From assembly GCA_946498245.1 (NCBI GenBank), contig CAMMNN010000013.1, positions 1 through 64,000 on the forward strand: a DNA stretch of 64,000 nucleotides, given 5' to 3'. Source of the stretch: an uncultured Clostridium sp. (GTDB lineage: Bacteria > Bacillota > Clostridia > Lachnospirales > Lachnospiraceae). This document shows, piece after piece, positions 45,579 to 54,733 of this stretch. The translations under genes and the position numbers were made by a program. A model generated the notes under the pieces. That model had not been told where the DNA came from and did not search any database. It saw only the letters and a program-made list of their open reading frames with translations. Numbering within the stretch: the stretch's first letter is position 1; each line of letters starts with the position of its first letter.

Positions 45579-46844
45579 ATGACAAATCATGATATTGTAA
45601 TTATTGGCGGAGGTCCGGCAGGTCTGGCGGCGGCAGTAGCAGCCAGAAAAGCCGGCATTCAGGATATTTTGATTCTGGAAAGAGATAGCTGCCTGGGCGG
45701 GATTCTGAACCAGTGCATTCACAACGGTTTCGGCCTTCACACCTTTAAGGAAGAATTGACGGGACCGGAGTACGCGGCGCGTTACATTGAGATGGCAGAG
45801 GCGGAAAAGATTCCGTACAAGCTGAACACCATGGTTATTGATATTAACAAAGATAAGGAAGTAACGGTTATCAACCGGGAAGACGGCCTTACCACTATTA
45901 AGGCAAAGGCTATTATCCTGGCCATGGGATGCCGGGAGCGCCCCAGAGGAGCGTTAAACATACCGGGATACCGTCCCGCCGGCATTTATTCAGCAGGAAC
46001 GGCCCAGAGACTGATGAATATTGAAGGCTACAGCGTTGGAAAAGAAGTGGTAATCTTAGGCTCCGGCGACATTGGACTTATTATGGCCAGAAGAATGACC
46101 TTAGAAGGCGCAAAGGTCAAGGTAGTGGCAGAGCTGATGCCCTATTCCGGCGGCTTAAAGAGAAACATTGTACAGTGTCTGGATGATTACGGCATTCCGC
46201 TGAAGCTGAGCCATACTGTTGTAGACATTGAAGGCAAAGAGAGAGTAACCGGCATTACCCTGGCAAAAGTAGGTCCCGACCGCAAGCCCATTCCCGGTAC
46301 AGAAGAGCACTATAGCTGCGATACCCTGCTTCTGTCCGTAGGACTGATTCCGGAAAACGAACTGACCAAAGGAATCGGCGTTTCCATGAGCCGCATCACC
46401 TCCGGTCCGGAAGTAAATGATCAGTTGGAAACCACAGCGGAAGGCGTGTTTGCCTGCGGCAACGTTCTTCATGTTCACGATCTGGTAGACTACGTATCAG
46501 AGGAAGCTACGCTGGCAGGAACCAATGCTGCCGCATACGTAATGAACGGGGAGAAGAAGGAAGAACGCCATACGGTGGAATTAAAGGCGGAAAACGGCGT
46601 CCGCTATACAGTTCCCCAGACTCTGGACGTAAAGAATATGCAGGATAAGGTAACCGTCAGATTCCGTGTGGCGGACGTATATAAGGATCGCTATATTTCG
46701 GTTTACTACGACGGTGTCCAGGTATCCAAGAGAAAGAAAAAAGTTCTGGCTCCGGGCGAGATGGAGCAGGTAGTCTTAAAGAAAGACAGCTTTGCCGAAT
46801 ATCCGGATCTGAAGAATATCGTAATCTGTACGGAGGTGGAATAA
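45579..46844 (+). CDS. FAD/NAD(P)-dependent oxidoreductase of the glycerol operon
   Basis: A 421-residue pyridine-nucleotide-disulfide-type oxidoreductase with an N-terminal FAD site (IVIIGGGPAGLAAAVAARKAG, about 5-25 in part) and a second dinucleotide site near 'VVILGSGDIGLIMARRM'. It lacks a redox CxxC after the first motif; 'CLGGILNQCIHNGFG' is instead found. It probably passes electrons between the GlpA-like dehydrogenase and NAD(H). It starts 12 bp after the previous gene. Confidence 0.88.
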   Translation: MTNHDIVIIGGGPAGLAAAVAARKAGIQDILILERDSCLGGILNQCIHNGFGLHTFKEELTGPEYAARYIEMAEAEKIPYKLNTMVIDINKDKEVTVINREDGLTTIKAKAIILAMGCRERPRGALNIPGYRPAGIYSAGTAQRLMNIEGYSVGKEVVILGSGDIGLIMARRMTLEGAKVKVVAELMPYSGGLKRNIVQCLDDYGIPLKLSHTVVDIEGKERVTGITLAKVGPDRKPIPGTEEHYSCDTLLLSVGLIPENELTKGIGVSMSRITSGPEVNDQLETTAEGVFACGNVLHVHDLVDYVSEEATLAGTNAAAYVMNGEKKEERHTVELKAENGVRYTVPQTLDVKNMQDKVTVRFRVADVYKDRYISVYYDGVQVSKRKKKVLAPGEMEQVVLKKDSFAEYPDLKNIVICTEVE

Positions 46845-46845
46845 C

Positions 46846-47208
46846 ATGGAGGTAAGAGAATTAATCTGTATCGGCTGCCCTTTGGGCTGCCCTCTGACAG
46901 TCAAAATGGAGGGGGACCAGATTGAAGTAAGCGGAAATACCTGCAAACGCGGGGATGATTACGCCAGGAAAGAAGTGTTAAGTCCCACCAGAATCGTTAC
47001 TTCCAGCGTACACGTAGACGGCGGAGTGATCGAGATGGTATCGGTTAAGACGAAAACGGATATTCCCAAAGGCAAGATCTTTGAAATCATGGAAGAGATC
47101 CGCAAAGTGACGGTAAAGGCGCCGGTGGCAATCGGCGACACTATTATAGAAAACTGCGCTGGAACAGGAGTTCCGGTAATAGCAACCAAAGGGGTAGAGG
47201 CCAAATAA
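46846..47208 (+). CDS. DUF1667 family protein
   Basis: A 120-residue protein with an N-terminal cysteine cluster: 'LICIGCPLGCPLTV...GNTCKRGDDYA', four Cys that could bind an iron-sulfur cluster. It is always found with the two flavoproteins above and may be the third electron-transfer subunit (GlpC-like in role, not in sequence). It starts one base after the previous stop. A GCCCC/GGGGC hairpin at 47218-47232 follows. Confidence 0.88.
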   Translation: MEVRELICIGCPLGCPLTVKMEGDQIEVSGNTCKRGDDYARKEVLSPTRIVTSSVHVDGGVIEMVSVKTKTDIPKGKIFEIMEEIRKVTVKAPVAIGDTIIENCAGTGVPVIATKGVEAK

Positions 47209-47286
47209 AAGGCTTTTGCCCCCAAAAGGGGCGTCTGATAACAACCGGCGCCGGAGACTAGAATGACGAGGCAGGAGGGGAAGCGC

Positions 47287-48087
47287 TTGAGAGACAGGAA
47301 AAAGGCTCTGCTGGAAGACACACGGCTGTTTGTTCTGGATATGGACGGAACCTTTTTTATGGGCCAGAGAGTAATTGACGGGGCTTTGGATTTTATGGAA
47401 ATCATTGAAAAAAGAGGGCAGGAGTTTCTCTTTTTTACCAATAATTCTTCTAAGGCTCCGGAAGATTACATTGAAAAGCTGACCAGAGCAGGCTGCCCTA
47501 TAAGCCGGGATCAGATCATGACGTCTGGAGACGTGGCTATCCGTTACCTTCATAGAACCTATCCTGGGGCGTCAGTTTACCTTTTAGGGACGCCCCAGCT
47601 TGAAAAAAGCATGGAGGAGGCGGGGATCCGCCTGACGAAAGACAAAGCGGACATCGTTTTGGCGGGATTTGACATGACTCTCAGCTATGAAAAGCTGGAA
47701 AGGGGTTGTACCTTTATCCGCAATGGCGCTGTATTTCTGGCCACCCATCCGGATATTAACTGCCCTGTGGAGGGCGGATTTATTCCGGACTGCGGGGCAA
47801 TCTGCGCCGCTATGAGCCTTTCCTGCGGAAAAGAACCCAGGTATCTGGGAAAGCCCTATGAAGAAACGGTGCAGATGATTTTTGACAAAACAAAGATCCC
47901 CATAGCTAAAACTGCTTTTGTAGGGGATCGTTTGTATACGGATATTGCAACGGGAGTGAGGCACGGCGGCCGGGGCTTTCTTGTCCTTACGGGAGAAGCC
48001 ACCCTGGAAGACGCGGCGGCCTCTGATGTAAAGCCCGACGCCATTTTTGACTCTCTGGGAGAGATGGCGTCCTATTTAAAATCGTAG
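47287..48087 (+). CDS. HAD-IIA family phosphatase (NagD/PGP-like)
   Basis: A 266-residue HAD hydrolase: nucleophile in LDMDGTFF, motif II in FFTNNSSK, motif III Lys in the PYEE region and motif IV GDRLYTDI. The TTG start at 47287 is chosen because AGGAGGGG lies 6-8 nt upstream; an ATG at 47263 lacks a good SD. Relatives dephosphorylate p-nitrophenyl phosphate, UMP or glycerol-3-phosphate. Location in the glycerol block suggests a role in draining excess glycerol-3-phosphate; that is inference. Confidence 0.88.
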   Translation: MRDRKKALLEDTRLFVLDMDGTFFMGQRVIDGALDFMEIIEKRGQEFLFFTNNSSKAPEDYIEKLTRAGCPISRDQIMTSGDVAIRYLHRTYPGASVYLLGTPQLEKSMEEAGIRLTKDKADIVLAGFDMTLSYEKLERGCTFIRNGAVFLATHPDINCPVEGGFIPDCGAICAAMSLSCGKEPRYLGKPYEETVQMIFDKTKIPIAKTAFVGDRLYTDIATGVRHGGRGFLVLTGEATLEDAAASDVKPDAIFDSLGEMASYLKS

Positions 48088-48755
48088 GCATAACGGATAA
48101 AAGAGACCATGGCGTCCCTGTGAGGCGTGTAGGATAAAACCAGCAGATAGTAGTCTTCTGCATTGTCATATACCGGATTCTGCAGAAACCGGGAACGGCA
48201 AAGGTTTAATCCGCACGCCTTTCTTTCGCCTGTTCCATCTGCGGCATAATAAAAATCCTCTTGAAGCTCTGACGCCAAATCCTCCGGGAGCAGCTCTTCC
48301 AGGTCACAGAGAAGGAAGGATTGGGCGTAATACTGGGCCAAATCTTCAGGCGCTACCAGAAAATCCAGTTCTTTGGCGGCTACATAGGCCACCAGCTTTC
48401 CCTGACTGGCGGCAGTGTATTCATTATCCGATGCCAGATCCACATAGAGAGAGTCCTCGAAAGCGATTCGGTGTCCGGACGGAGTATTCTGGTAAGCTGA
48501 AAAATCTTCTATGAGTTCCTGGGCCGGAAATAGGTTTTGCCGGTCATTGAGGAAGAAACCCTGCAAATCAATGGTCCGCCTGGTCTGGGCAATTAAATCT
48601 CCAATATAGAAAAGAATCAGCAAGAGAACCAGAAGAAGAAAAGCAAGCCAGCGGTAGTAATCCATGAAAAAACGGATTTTCTGGCGAAAAGTCAAAGTTT
48701 TTAAAATTTCCCGATCATGTTTAAAATTGCGGGAAAGTCTGTTTCCAAAGCCCAT
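48072..48755 (-). CDS. membrane-anchored hypothetical protein
   Basis: A 227-residue protein with a basic cytosolic N-terminus, one membrane helix (about 36-55) and an acidic outer domain. I do not recognise a family. 'ELDFLVAPEDLAQYYAQSFLLCDLEELLPEDL' suggests a transporter-like small binding fold but no motif supports it. It is convergent with the HAD gene (16-bp overlap) and divergent from the DUF624 gene. The start has AGGGATTTT as a weak SD. Confidence 0.65.
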   Translation of the reverse strand: MGFGNRLSRNFKHDREILKTLTFRQKIRFFMDYYRWLAFLLLVLLLILFYIGDLIAQTRRTIDLQGFFLNDRQNLFPAQELIEDFSAYQNTPSGHRIAFEDSLYVDLASDNEYTAASQGKLVAYVAAKELDFLVAPEDLAQYYAQSFLLCDLEELLPEDLASELQEDFYYAADGTGERKACGLNLCRSRFLQNPVYDNAEDYYLLVLSYTPHRDAMVSFIRYAYDFK

Positions 48756-48862
48756 AAAATCCCTCCATAAAACAAGTTAAGCTTAATTGTAGCATAAAAC
48801 CGAAAAAAATGGTATACTTCGCTTAGTTCTTAAAGGTCTTTGGAAAAGAAAGGAAACAGTGT

Positions 48863-49501
48863 ATGAACGTTAATGGAATCTTTAACCCTCAAAACCGGTT
48901 CTGGAACTTTATGGACAAGATTATGAATCTATGCGCCATCAGCTTCTTGTGGCTTCTTTTTTCCCTGCCCGTTGTTACCATTGGCGCATCCACTACGGCA
49001 CTGTTCCAGTATACGATGAAGCTGACCAGGGACGAAGAGGGATACATATGGAAGAGCTTTATAAAGGGATTTAAAAGCAATTTCCGTCAGGCTACAGTTT
49101 TATGGCTTGGAATGGCCGCACTTGGAATTTTCCTGGTATGGGATCTGTACTGCTGCCAGTTTATGCCGGTTCCTGGGGCTGTGAAATGGGGTGTCCGGGT
49201 GGGACTGGCCAGTATTATTTTCGTTTATTTATTAACAAGCATATATCTGTTTCCCCTGCTGGCATTTTACCACACTACCTTAAAAAAGGCAGTGAGCCAC
49301 GGTTTTGTTATGGCCCTGGGAAATCTTTACGTTTCTGTAACGATCCTGGTAATCTATGGGATTGCAGGGGCAATTACGTGGTTTATACCAGTTCTTTTTA
49401 TGGTCTGGTTTACTTTGGCCTCCTATGCAGCCTCCCATTTCTTTGGCTATGTGTTCAGAAAGTACTTAGAAGAGGAAGAAGAAATAGACAATAACGGCTA
49501 A
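48863..49501 (+). CDS. YesL-like (DUF624) membrane protein
   Basis: A 212-residue protein with four to five membrane helices. 'NRFWNFMDKIMNLCAISFLWLLFSLPVVTIGASTTAL' (first 60 residues, in part) is the DUF624 hallmark. These proteins are usually encoded next to carbohydrate ABC importers, as here, with an unknown accessory role. It precedes the UgpB-like gene by 312 bp that hold a separate promoter and leader terminator. Confidence 0.88.
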   Translation: MNVNGIFNPQNRFWNFMDKIMNLCAISFLWLLFSLPVVTIGASTTALFQYTMKLTRDEEGYIWKSFIKGFKSNFRQATVLWLGMAALGIFLVWDLYCCQFMPVPGAVKWGVRVGLASIIFVYLLTSIYLFPLLAFYHTTLKKAVSHGFVMALGNLYVSVTILVIYGIAGAITWFIPVLFMVWFTLASYAASHFFGYVFRKYLEEEEEIDNNG

Positions 49502-49813
49502 TAAATCGGAAAAAATATTGTGAAAAAATAATCAATGCTGTGAAAAATAAAACAAAATATGCAAAAAACGAGCAAAAACCAGGTAAAAAATATGTAAAAG
49601 TTACAAAAATATCTTGCAAGGATGAAAAGCTTGTGCTATCATATTCATATCAGGAAATAATTTAAAATATGGTCTGCTGAAGAGAGAATGAGATGGAGGC
49701 AAAATGGTAAATACATATGGCGCTTAATATGTATATATTGTTTTAACTCAATCTCTTTTTTCATGCAAAATTTTGAAAGACCATATGAAACGTGAAAGAA
49801 GGGAGAATGACTT
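49502..49813 (+). promoter_or_regulatory. 312-bp leader of the UgpBAE-like operon: promoter plus leader terminator
   Basis: Promoter TTGCAA (49614-49619), N17, TATCAT (49637-49642). In the leader GAGAATGAG (49684-49692) pairs with CTCAATCTC (49747-49755) with one mismatch and is followed by TTTTTT; an inner ATACATAT/ATATGTAT hairpin lies at 49711-49734. This is a terminator with a nested hairpin, as in the two GlpP-type leaders, but the exact GAGATGACAGAG box is not present. The first 110 bp are only AT-rich. Confidence 0.65.
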
Positions 49814-51190
49814 ATGAAGAAAAAAATGGCGCTCATTTTAGCGGCAGCTATGGCAATGGGAGCAGTAACCGGCTGCAGCGGAGGCGGCTCAACGGGAAAA
49901 TCTGCAGTTGGATCGGAAACTACTGCAGCAGGGGGCGGAGAAACATCTGAGGCTTCTGAGGCGGCCCCGGTGGATCCTTCCCAGTATGAAGTAACGGAAC
50001 CCATTACCATTACCTGGTGGCACGCTTTGGAGGATCAGTATTCCGCTACGGTTGAGCAGGTTGTAAATGATTTTAACAGTTCTCAGGATTTGATTACTGT
50101 AGAAGCTGAATATATCGGAAGCTATTCTGATGTAAATGAGGCATTGGTAGCCGCCCACGCGGCAGGAAACGGACTTCCCGCTATTACCGTTGCCAACACC
50201 CCCTATGTAGCCGAGTACGGCGCAGGCGGTCTGACAGAGGATCTGACTCCCTATATCGAAGCGACGGGTTATGATATTGAGGACTTCGGAGACGGTATGA
50301 TTGCATCCGCTCAGTACGAAGGCAAGCAGGTTGCCCTGCCCTTCCTGATTTCTACCCAGATTATGTTCTACAACAAGGATATGGCAGACGAAATGGGAAT
50401 TACCATGCCGACTACCTGGGAAGAAATGGATACCTTCATGCAGGAAGCAACGGTAAAGGCTGCCGACGGAACGACGGAAACCTATGCTACCATTATTCCC
50501 GGCTGGGATCAGTGGTATTTTGAAACCTTTTATATGAACCAGGGCGTCAATATCATTAATGACGATCAGGTAACCACGGACTTAAACAGCGAAACCGCTG
50601 TTGCCATTGCTGCTAAGCTGAAAGAATGGTGCGACAATGGATATACCTATTGGACCGGAACTGCTGACGACGCTTCCTCCAATATGAGATCCAACTTTAT
50701 CTCCGGAAACGCCCTGTCTGTTGTCCATACCACCTCTCTCTACAATACATATGTGGATCAGTGTGATTTTGAAGTAGGTATGGCATGGCTGCCGGGAGCA
50801 GAAACCAAGAATCAGGAAATCGGCGGCTGCGTCCTGCTGATTCCTTCCAAGAATGATCAGGCTACCAAGAATGCTGCATGGCAGTTTATGCAGTATCTGT
50901 GCAGCAAGGACGTTAATATGACCTGGGCGGAAGGTACCGGTTATATGCCTACCAGAAAGTCCGTACTGGAAACCGAAGAAGGACAGGCATTCCTGGAGAA
51001 GAAGCCGGCATTCCAGGCAATCTTTGACAATCTGGATTTAATTAACCCCAGAATCCAGCACGCCGGATGGAACCAGCTCACTACCATTTGGAAAAACAGC
51101 ATGGCAGAGCTGATTATCGAGGGCGGCGACGTTCAGGAGGCCATGGATCAGATGGCAATGGAAATTGATGATGTATTAGGAGATATTTAA
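49814..51190 (+). CDS. ABC transporter substrate-binding lipoprotein (UgpB-like)
   Basis: A 458-residue family 1 solute-binding protein; the lipobox VTGC puts the lipidated Cys at residue 21. 'ITITWWHALEDQYSATVEQVVNDFN' and 'PFLISTQIMFYNKDM' fit the UgpB group, which binds glycerol-3-phosphate or glycerophosphodiesters. The next genes are two permeases, a glycerophosphodiesterase and GlpP, which supports that cargo, but a sugar cannot be ruled out. No ATPase gene is in the operon. A strong 12-bp hairpin follows. Confidence 0.88.
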   Translation: MKKKMALILAAAMAMGAVTGCSGGGSTGKSAVGSETTAAGGGETSEASEAAPVDPSQYEVTEPITITWWHALEDQYSATVEQVVNDFNSSQDLITVEAEYIGSYSDVNEALVAAHAAGNGLPAITVANTPYVAEYGAGGLTEDLTPYIEATGYDIEDFGDGMIASAQYEGKQVALPFLISTQIMFYNKDMADEMGITMPTTWEEMDTFMQEATVKAADGTTETYATIIPGWDQWYFETFYMNQGVNIINDDQVTTDLNSETAVAIAAKLKEWCDNGYTYWTGTADDASSNMRSNFISGNALSVVHTTSLYNTYVDQCDFEVGMAWLPGAETKNQEIGGCVLLIPSKNDQATKNAAWQFMQYLCSKDVNMTWAEGTGYMPTRKSVLETEEGQAFLEKKPAFQAIFDNLDLINPRIQHAGWNQLTTIWKNSMAELIIEGGDVQEAMDQMAMEIDDVLGDI

Positions 51191-51197
51191 GAACCGG

Positions 51198-51226
51198 CCG
51201 GCCCCTTCCTTTTTGGAGGGGGCCGG
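51198..51226 (+). other. intercistronic hairpin after the binding-protein gene
   Basis: CCGGCCCCTTCC (51198-51209), TTTTT loop, GGAGGGGGCCGG (51215-51226), one G-U pair. No T run follows, so it is more likely an mRNA stabiliser that raises binding-protein levels than a terminator. Confidence 0.8.
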
Positions 51227-51246
51227 AAGTCAGGGGGACTGCTTTT

Positions 51247-52152
51247 ATGAAAGAGAAACGAATCAATCCAAGAAAAGTATCAGCATTTAAAGACTTTATC
51301 TGCGTTCTTCCGGTGCTGTGCTTTCTGGCAATTTTTACTTACTATCCCATAGCGGAGCTGTTTCGCATCAGCTTTACGGATTGGAATCTGTTAAAAGATA
51401 CCTGGCAGTATGTGGGATTTAAAAACTGGCAATGGCTCTTTGCAGGTTCAGGAACGAAATATTTGTGGAACTCCCTGCGGGTAACCGTTCTGTATTCCAT
51501 TGGAGAGCTGACCGTTACCATTGTGGGAGGAATGTTATTTGCCCTGGTATTTAACCGGATGAATAAGAGTTTTGCCGCTATGAGAGCTATCGTTTTCATG
51601 CCGAAATATGTGGCGATGTCTTCTGCGGCCGTTGTTTTCCTGTGGATCCTCAATACCGATACCGGTATTTTGAACTATCTGCTGTCAGTGGTGGGAATTT
51701 CCCCGGTAGACTGGCTGGGAAACAGAAATACGGCGCTGATTTCCGTTTTAATGCTGACGGGCTGGCGGTGTATCGGATATGGCATGATGGTATATCTGTC
51801 TGCAATGATGGGAATTTCCACGGACTACTATGAGGCAGCTTCTCTGGATGGAGCTAACTCCATTCAGAAATTCTTTAAGATTACTATTCCCATGCTGTCG
51901 CCCACGACCCTGTTCCTCTTTGTAACGACCTTCCTGTCTTCCATGAAGGTGTTCCAGTCTGTAGATATTTTGACCCAGGGCGGTCCCTACCGTTCAACGG
52001 AAGTATTCGTTTACAATATTTACCGTTACGCCATGGTGGATTTCCGTATGGATCGGGCTTCTACAGTAGCCATATTCTTCTTTATTCTCCTGCTGATTGT
52101 TACGGTAGCGACAATGAAGATTTCCAAGGGCAACGTAACGTATGATTCATAG
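51247..52152 (+). CDS. ABC transporter permease (UgpA-like)
   Basis: A 301-residue permease with six predicted helices and EAA loop 'YEAASLDGANSIQKFFKITIP' (in part). 'FTYYPIAELFRISFTDWN' after the first helix is typical of UgpA/MalF proteins. It pairs with the following gene. Confidence 0.92.
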   Translation: MKEKRINPRKVSAFKDFICVLPVLCFLAIFTYYPIAELFRISFTDWNLLKDTWQYVGFKNWQWLFAGSGTKYLWNSLRVTVLYSIGELTVTIVGGMLFALVFNRMNKSFAAMRAIVFMPKYVAMSSAAVVFLWILNTDTGILNYLLSVVGISPVDWLGNRNTALISVLMLTGWRCIGYGMMVYLSAMMGISTDYYEAASLDGANSIQKFFKITIPMLSPTTLFLFVTTFLSSMKVFQSVDILTQGGPYRSTEVFVYNIYRYAMVDFRMDRASTVAIFFFILLLIVTVATMKISKGNVTYDS

Positions 52153-52163
52153 GGAGGAACGTC

Positions 52164-53045
52164 ATGAGCAAGCAAAGAACGGCAGATGCGAATGCACGCA
52201 ATGAATCTGCAAAAAGAAACAAAAGAATAAAAGCGGCGATACAATGGATCCTGGCCATTATTATCCTGATAATTATTGTATTTCCGATTTACTGGATGTT
52301 GGTGTCTTCTGTAAAATCCCAGGAAGAGATCCTTCTGGCTGTGCCGACGCTTTGGCCAAGGGAGTTCCATTTTGAAAACTATCTCAACGTATTAAACCGG
52401 GGCAATTTTGCAAAGTACTACTGGAATACCATCGTTATGACGGCCGGTATCCTGATTTCTCAGGTAGTAACCGGAATCTTTGCAGGCTACGGATTTTCCA
52501 AAGGAAAATTTAAGGGGCAGGGCGTCTGTTTCATTATCGTATTGGGCGCATTGATGATACCGCTGCAGGTTACATTCATTCCCCTTTATATCATGATGGC
52601 CAACTGGGGAATGTCTGATACGTTCCTGGGACTGATCCTTCCGGAAGCTGTTTCGCCTTACTATATCTTCATGCTGAGACAGACCTTTATGGCCATTGAC
52701 GACAGCTATGTAGACGCCGCAAAAGTGGACGGTTTGGGAAGAATAGGCATTATCACGAAAATCCTGGCTCCCATGTGCAAGTCTACGCTGTTTACAGTAA
52801 CCCTGGTAACCTTTACCAATGGCTGGAACGCATACTTCTGGCCCAAGATTATTGCAAGAGGCGAGAGCCGCAGAGTATTGACCATCGGTTTGGCTCAGCT
52901 TCAAAATACCTTTGCCGGAAATGAAACCATGAACAACCATGAGATTATGGCAGGTGCTGTTCTGGCTGTAGTGCCGGTTATCGTTCTGTTCTTTATCTTC
53001 CAGAAATATATGCTGACAGGATACTCTAAGGCGGCAATGAAATAA
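52164..53045 (+). CDS. ABC transporter permease (UgpE-like)
   Basis: A 293-residue permease of the UgpE/MalG branch with the motif 'VDAAKVDGLGRIGI' and 'KILAPMCKSTL' in the EAA loop, and the C-terminal 'QKYMLTGYSKAAMK'. It starts 11 bp after its partner behind AGGGAGGAACG. Confidence 0.92.
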   Translation: MSKQRTADANARNESAKRNKRIKAAIQWILAIIILIIIVFPIYWMLVSSVKSQEEILLAVPTLWPREFHFENYLNVLNRGNFAKYYWNTIVMTAGILISQVVTGIFAGYGFSKGKFKGQGVCFIIVLGALMIPLQVTFIPLYIMMANWGMSDTFLGLILPEAVSPYYIFMLRQTFMAIDDSYVDAAKVDGLGRIGIITKILAPMCKSTLFTVTLVTFTNGWNAYFWPKIIARGESRRVLTIGLAQLQNTFAGNETMNNHEIMAGAVLAVVPVIVLFFIFQKYMLTGYSKAAMK

Positions 53046-53060
53046 AACCCCAGAGGGATT

Positions 53061-53206
53061 GTCAAATAGTAACCGTTCAGCCATGCCATTCATAATTTGA
53101 CGGATTCAACTAAATTGGCCGCCGAAAAAGACCATTTGGCGTCAAATTATTCATGTCGGGCATCTGCCCTATAGACACATATGGCTGAACTGTTACGTCA
53201 AATAAT
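53061..53206. repeat. MITE-like or palindromic intergenic element
   Basis: GTAACCGTTCAGCCAT (53069-53084) and ATGGCTGAACTGTTAC (53181-53196) form a 16-bp terminal inverted repeat with one mismatch. They are flanked by GTCAAATA direct repeats (53061-53068 and 53197-53204), which could be a target duplication. Inside, ATAATTTGACG (53092-53102) and CGTCAAATTAT (53140-53150) form a perfect 11-bp dyad. GTCAAAT thus occurs several times, so the flanking repeats may be part of the element itself. No ORF is present. Confidence 0.65.
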
Positions 53207-53231
53207 CTGATGACGGAAACGGAGGATTGAC

Positions 53232-53963
53232 ATGAAAGTTTATGCACACAGAGGGTACAGTGGAAAATATCCTGAAAACACTATGCTGGCGTTTCAAAAG
53301 GCAGCGGAAACCGGCTGTGATGGAATTGAGCTGGATGTTCAGCTTACCAAAGACGGCCAGGTGGTAATTATACATGATGAAACCCTGGATCGGACCACCA
53401 CGGGTACCGGAAGAGTTTTGGATTATACCTATGAAGAGCTGGCAAAGTTTGACGCTGCAAAACTCTTTGGCGGCAAATATGGATTCTGCCCTGTTCCTAC
53501 GTTTGAGGAATACTGCAAATGGGCGGCGGATCAGAGTCTGGTTACCAATATCGAAATTAAAACAGGCGTTTATTACTATGAAGGCCTGGAAGAAAAAACC
53601 ATGGAGCTTGTCCGCAAATACGGGCTGGAAGACAGAGTTTTCTATTCTTCCTTTAACCATATGTCCATACTAAAGATAAAAGAGCTGGATCCTAAGGCGG
53701 TCTGCGGCGCTTTGCTGGAACACCAGGGCCTGGGAAATGCCGGCTATTACTGCAAACGGTTTGGTTTTGAAGCCTACCATCCCGGCTTTAAGGGGCTGAC
53801 AGAGGAAACTGTCAAGGGCTGCAAGGAAAATGGGATCCAGGTCAATGTGTGGACTGTAAATGATATGGGTGTTTTGGAGCAGCTTTATGAGTGGGGCTGC
53901 GACGGAGCCATTACCAATTACCCATCTGTATGCAAAAGCTGGGTGGACAGTAAACGGACATGA
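53232..53963 (+). CDS. ugpQ: glycerophosphodiester phosphodiesterase UgpQ
   Basis: A 243-residue cytosolic GDPD that splits glycerophosphodiesters into glycerol-3-phosphate and an alcohol. The active-site motif is 'HRGYSGKYPENT' (5-16), with metal ligands in 'IELDVQLTKDG' and 'HDETLDRTT' and the late 'GIQVNVWTVND'. No signal peptide, so it acts after import by the UgpBAE-like transporter. GGAGGATTGAC precedes the start. A terminator follows. Confidence 0.96.
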   Translation: MKVYAHRGYSGKYPENTMLAFQKAAETGCDGIELDVQLTKDGQVVIIHDETLDRTTTGTGRVLDYTYEELAKFDAAKLFGGKYGFCPVPTFEEYCKWAADQSLVTNIEIKTGVYYYEGLEEKTMELVRKYGLEDRVFYSSFNHMSILKIKELDPKAVCGALLEHQGLGNAGYYCKRFGFEAYHPGFKGLTEETVKGCKENGIQVNVWTVNDMGVLEQLYEWGCDGAITNYPSVCKSWVDSKRT

Positions 53964-54009
53964 GAGCGGAAACGGTTGCTGACGCTTATTAAAAGATTTT
54001 AAACTCAAT

Positions 54010-54066
54010 ACCCTGACGGCGGGCCGCGGCAAATGGCTGCGGCGGCTGTTCAGGGCTTTTCTTTTT
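54010..54066 (+). terminator. terminator after ugpQ
   Basis: CCCTGA (54010-54015) pairs with TCAGGG (54049-54054), with inner GCCGC/GCGGC pairing, followed by CTTTTCTTTTTG. Confidence 0.8.
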
Positions 54067-54157
54067 GAGAAAATTAAAGTACAATAGTAGACAGCAGTAT
54101 GTAAATAACAGTTCAGCCAATACTGTAAAATAAAATGGACAAAGGGGATAAAAGAGA

Positions 54158-54718
54158 ATGAAGGCAATAGAATTACTGGAGGCATCTCCTGTGATAGCGG
54201 CAGTAAAGGATGAAAACGGACTGAAAAGGTGCTTTGAGTCAGAGTGCCAGGTGGTTTTTATTTTGTATGGGAATGTCTGTAATATCGAAAATATAGTAAG
54301 ACAGGTAAAGGAAAAAGGGAAGATCGCCATGGTTCATGTGGATCTGACGGCAGGACTCAGCTCCAAAGAAGTGGCGGTGGACTTTATAAAGCAGAATACT
54401 CTGGCGGACGGGGTGATCAGCACAAAGCCCCTTTTGGTAAAACGGGCTTTAGAATTGGGGCTTTACGGGATTCAGAGGACATTTCTCATTGATTCCATGG
54501 CCATGAGTACCACAAAGAAGCAGATTGATACCTTCCACCCGGATCTGGTTGAGGTAATGCCGGGAATCATACCAAAGGTTTTAAAAGAAATCCGGGCATA
54601 CACAGATATTCCCATTATTGCCGGAGGGCTGATTTCGGACAAAAAAGATATTATGGCAGCCTTTTCCGCCGGGGCGGACGCGATTTCAACTACAAAAGAG
54701 GAGCTTTGGTTTGCCTGA
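54158..54718 (+). CDS. glpP: glycerol-3-phosphate responsive antiterminator GlpP
   Basis: A 186-residue GlpP. In Bacillus subtilis this protein, when bound to glycerol-3-phosphate, prevents premature termination in the glp leaders. It is a TIM-barrel-like protein; 'SPVIAAVKDENGLKRCFESECQVVFILYGNVC', 'MVHVDLTAGLSSKEVAVDFIK', 'GVISTKPLLVKRALELGLYGIQRTFLIDS' (short pieces) and 'VEVMPGIIPKVLKEI...PIIAGGLISDKKDIMAAFSAGADAISTT' follow the family. The likely targets are the leaders at 41.5 and 43.95 kb and perhaps 49.7 kb. It sits downstream of ugpQ with its own 190-bp gap. Confidence 0.94.
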   Translation: MKAIELLEASPVIAAVKDENGLKRCFESECQVVFILYGNVCNIENIVRQVKEKGKIAMVHVDLTAGLSSKEVAVDFIKQNTLADGVISTKPLLVKRALELGLYGIQRTFLIDSMAMSTTKKQIDTFHPDLVEVMPGIIPKVLKEIRAYTDIPIIAGGLISDKKDIMAAFSAGADAISTTKEELWFA

Positions 54719-54733
54719 GAAGGTGGAGGAACT

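Noticed and set aside
53061..53204. Firm claim of an 8-bp target site duplication
   Set aside because: GTCAAAT also occurs inside the element, so the flanking copies may be part of the repeat; kept only as a possibility.
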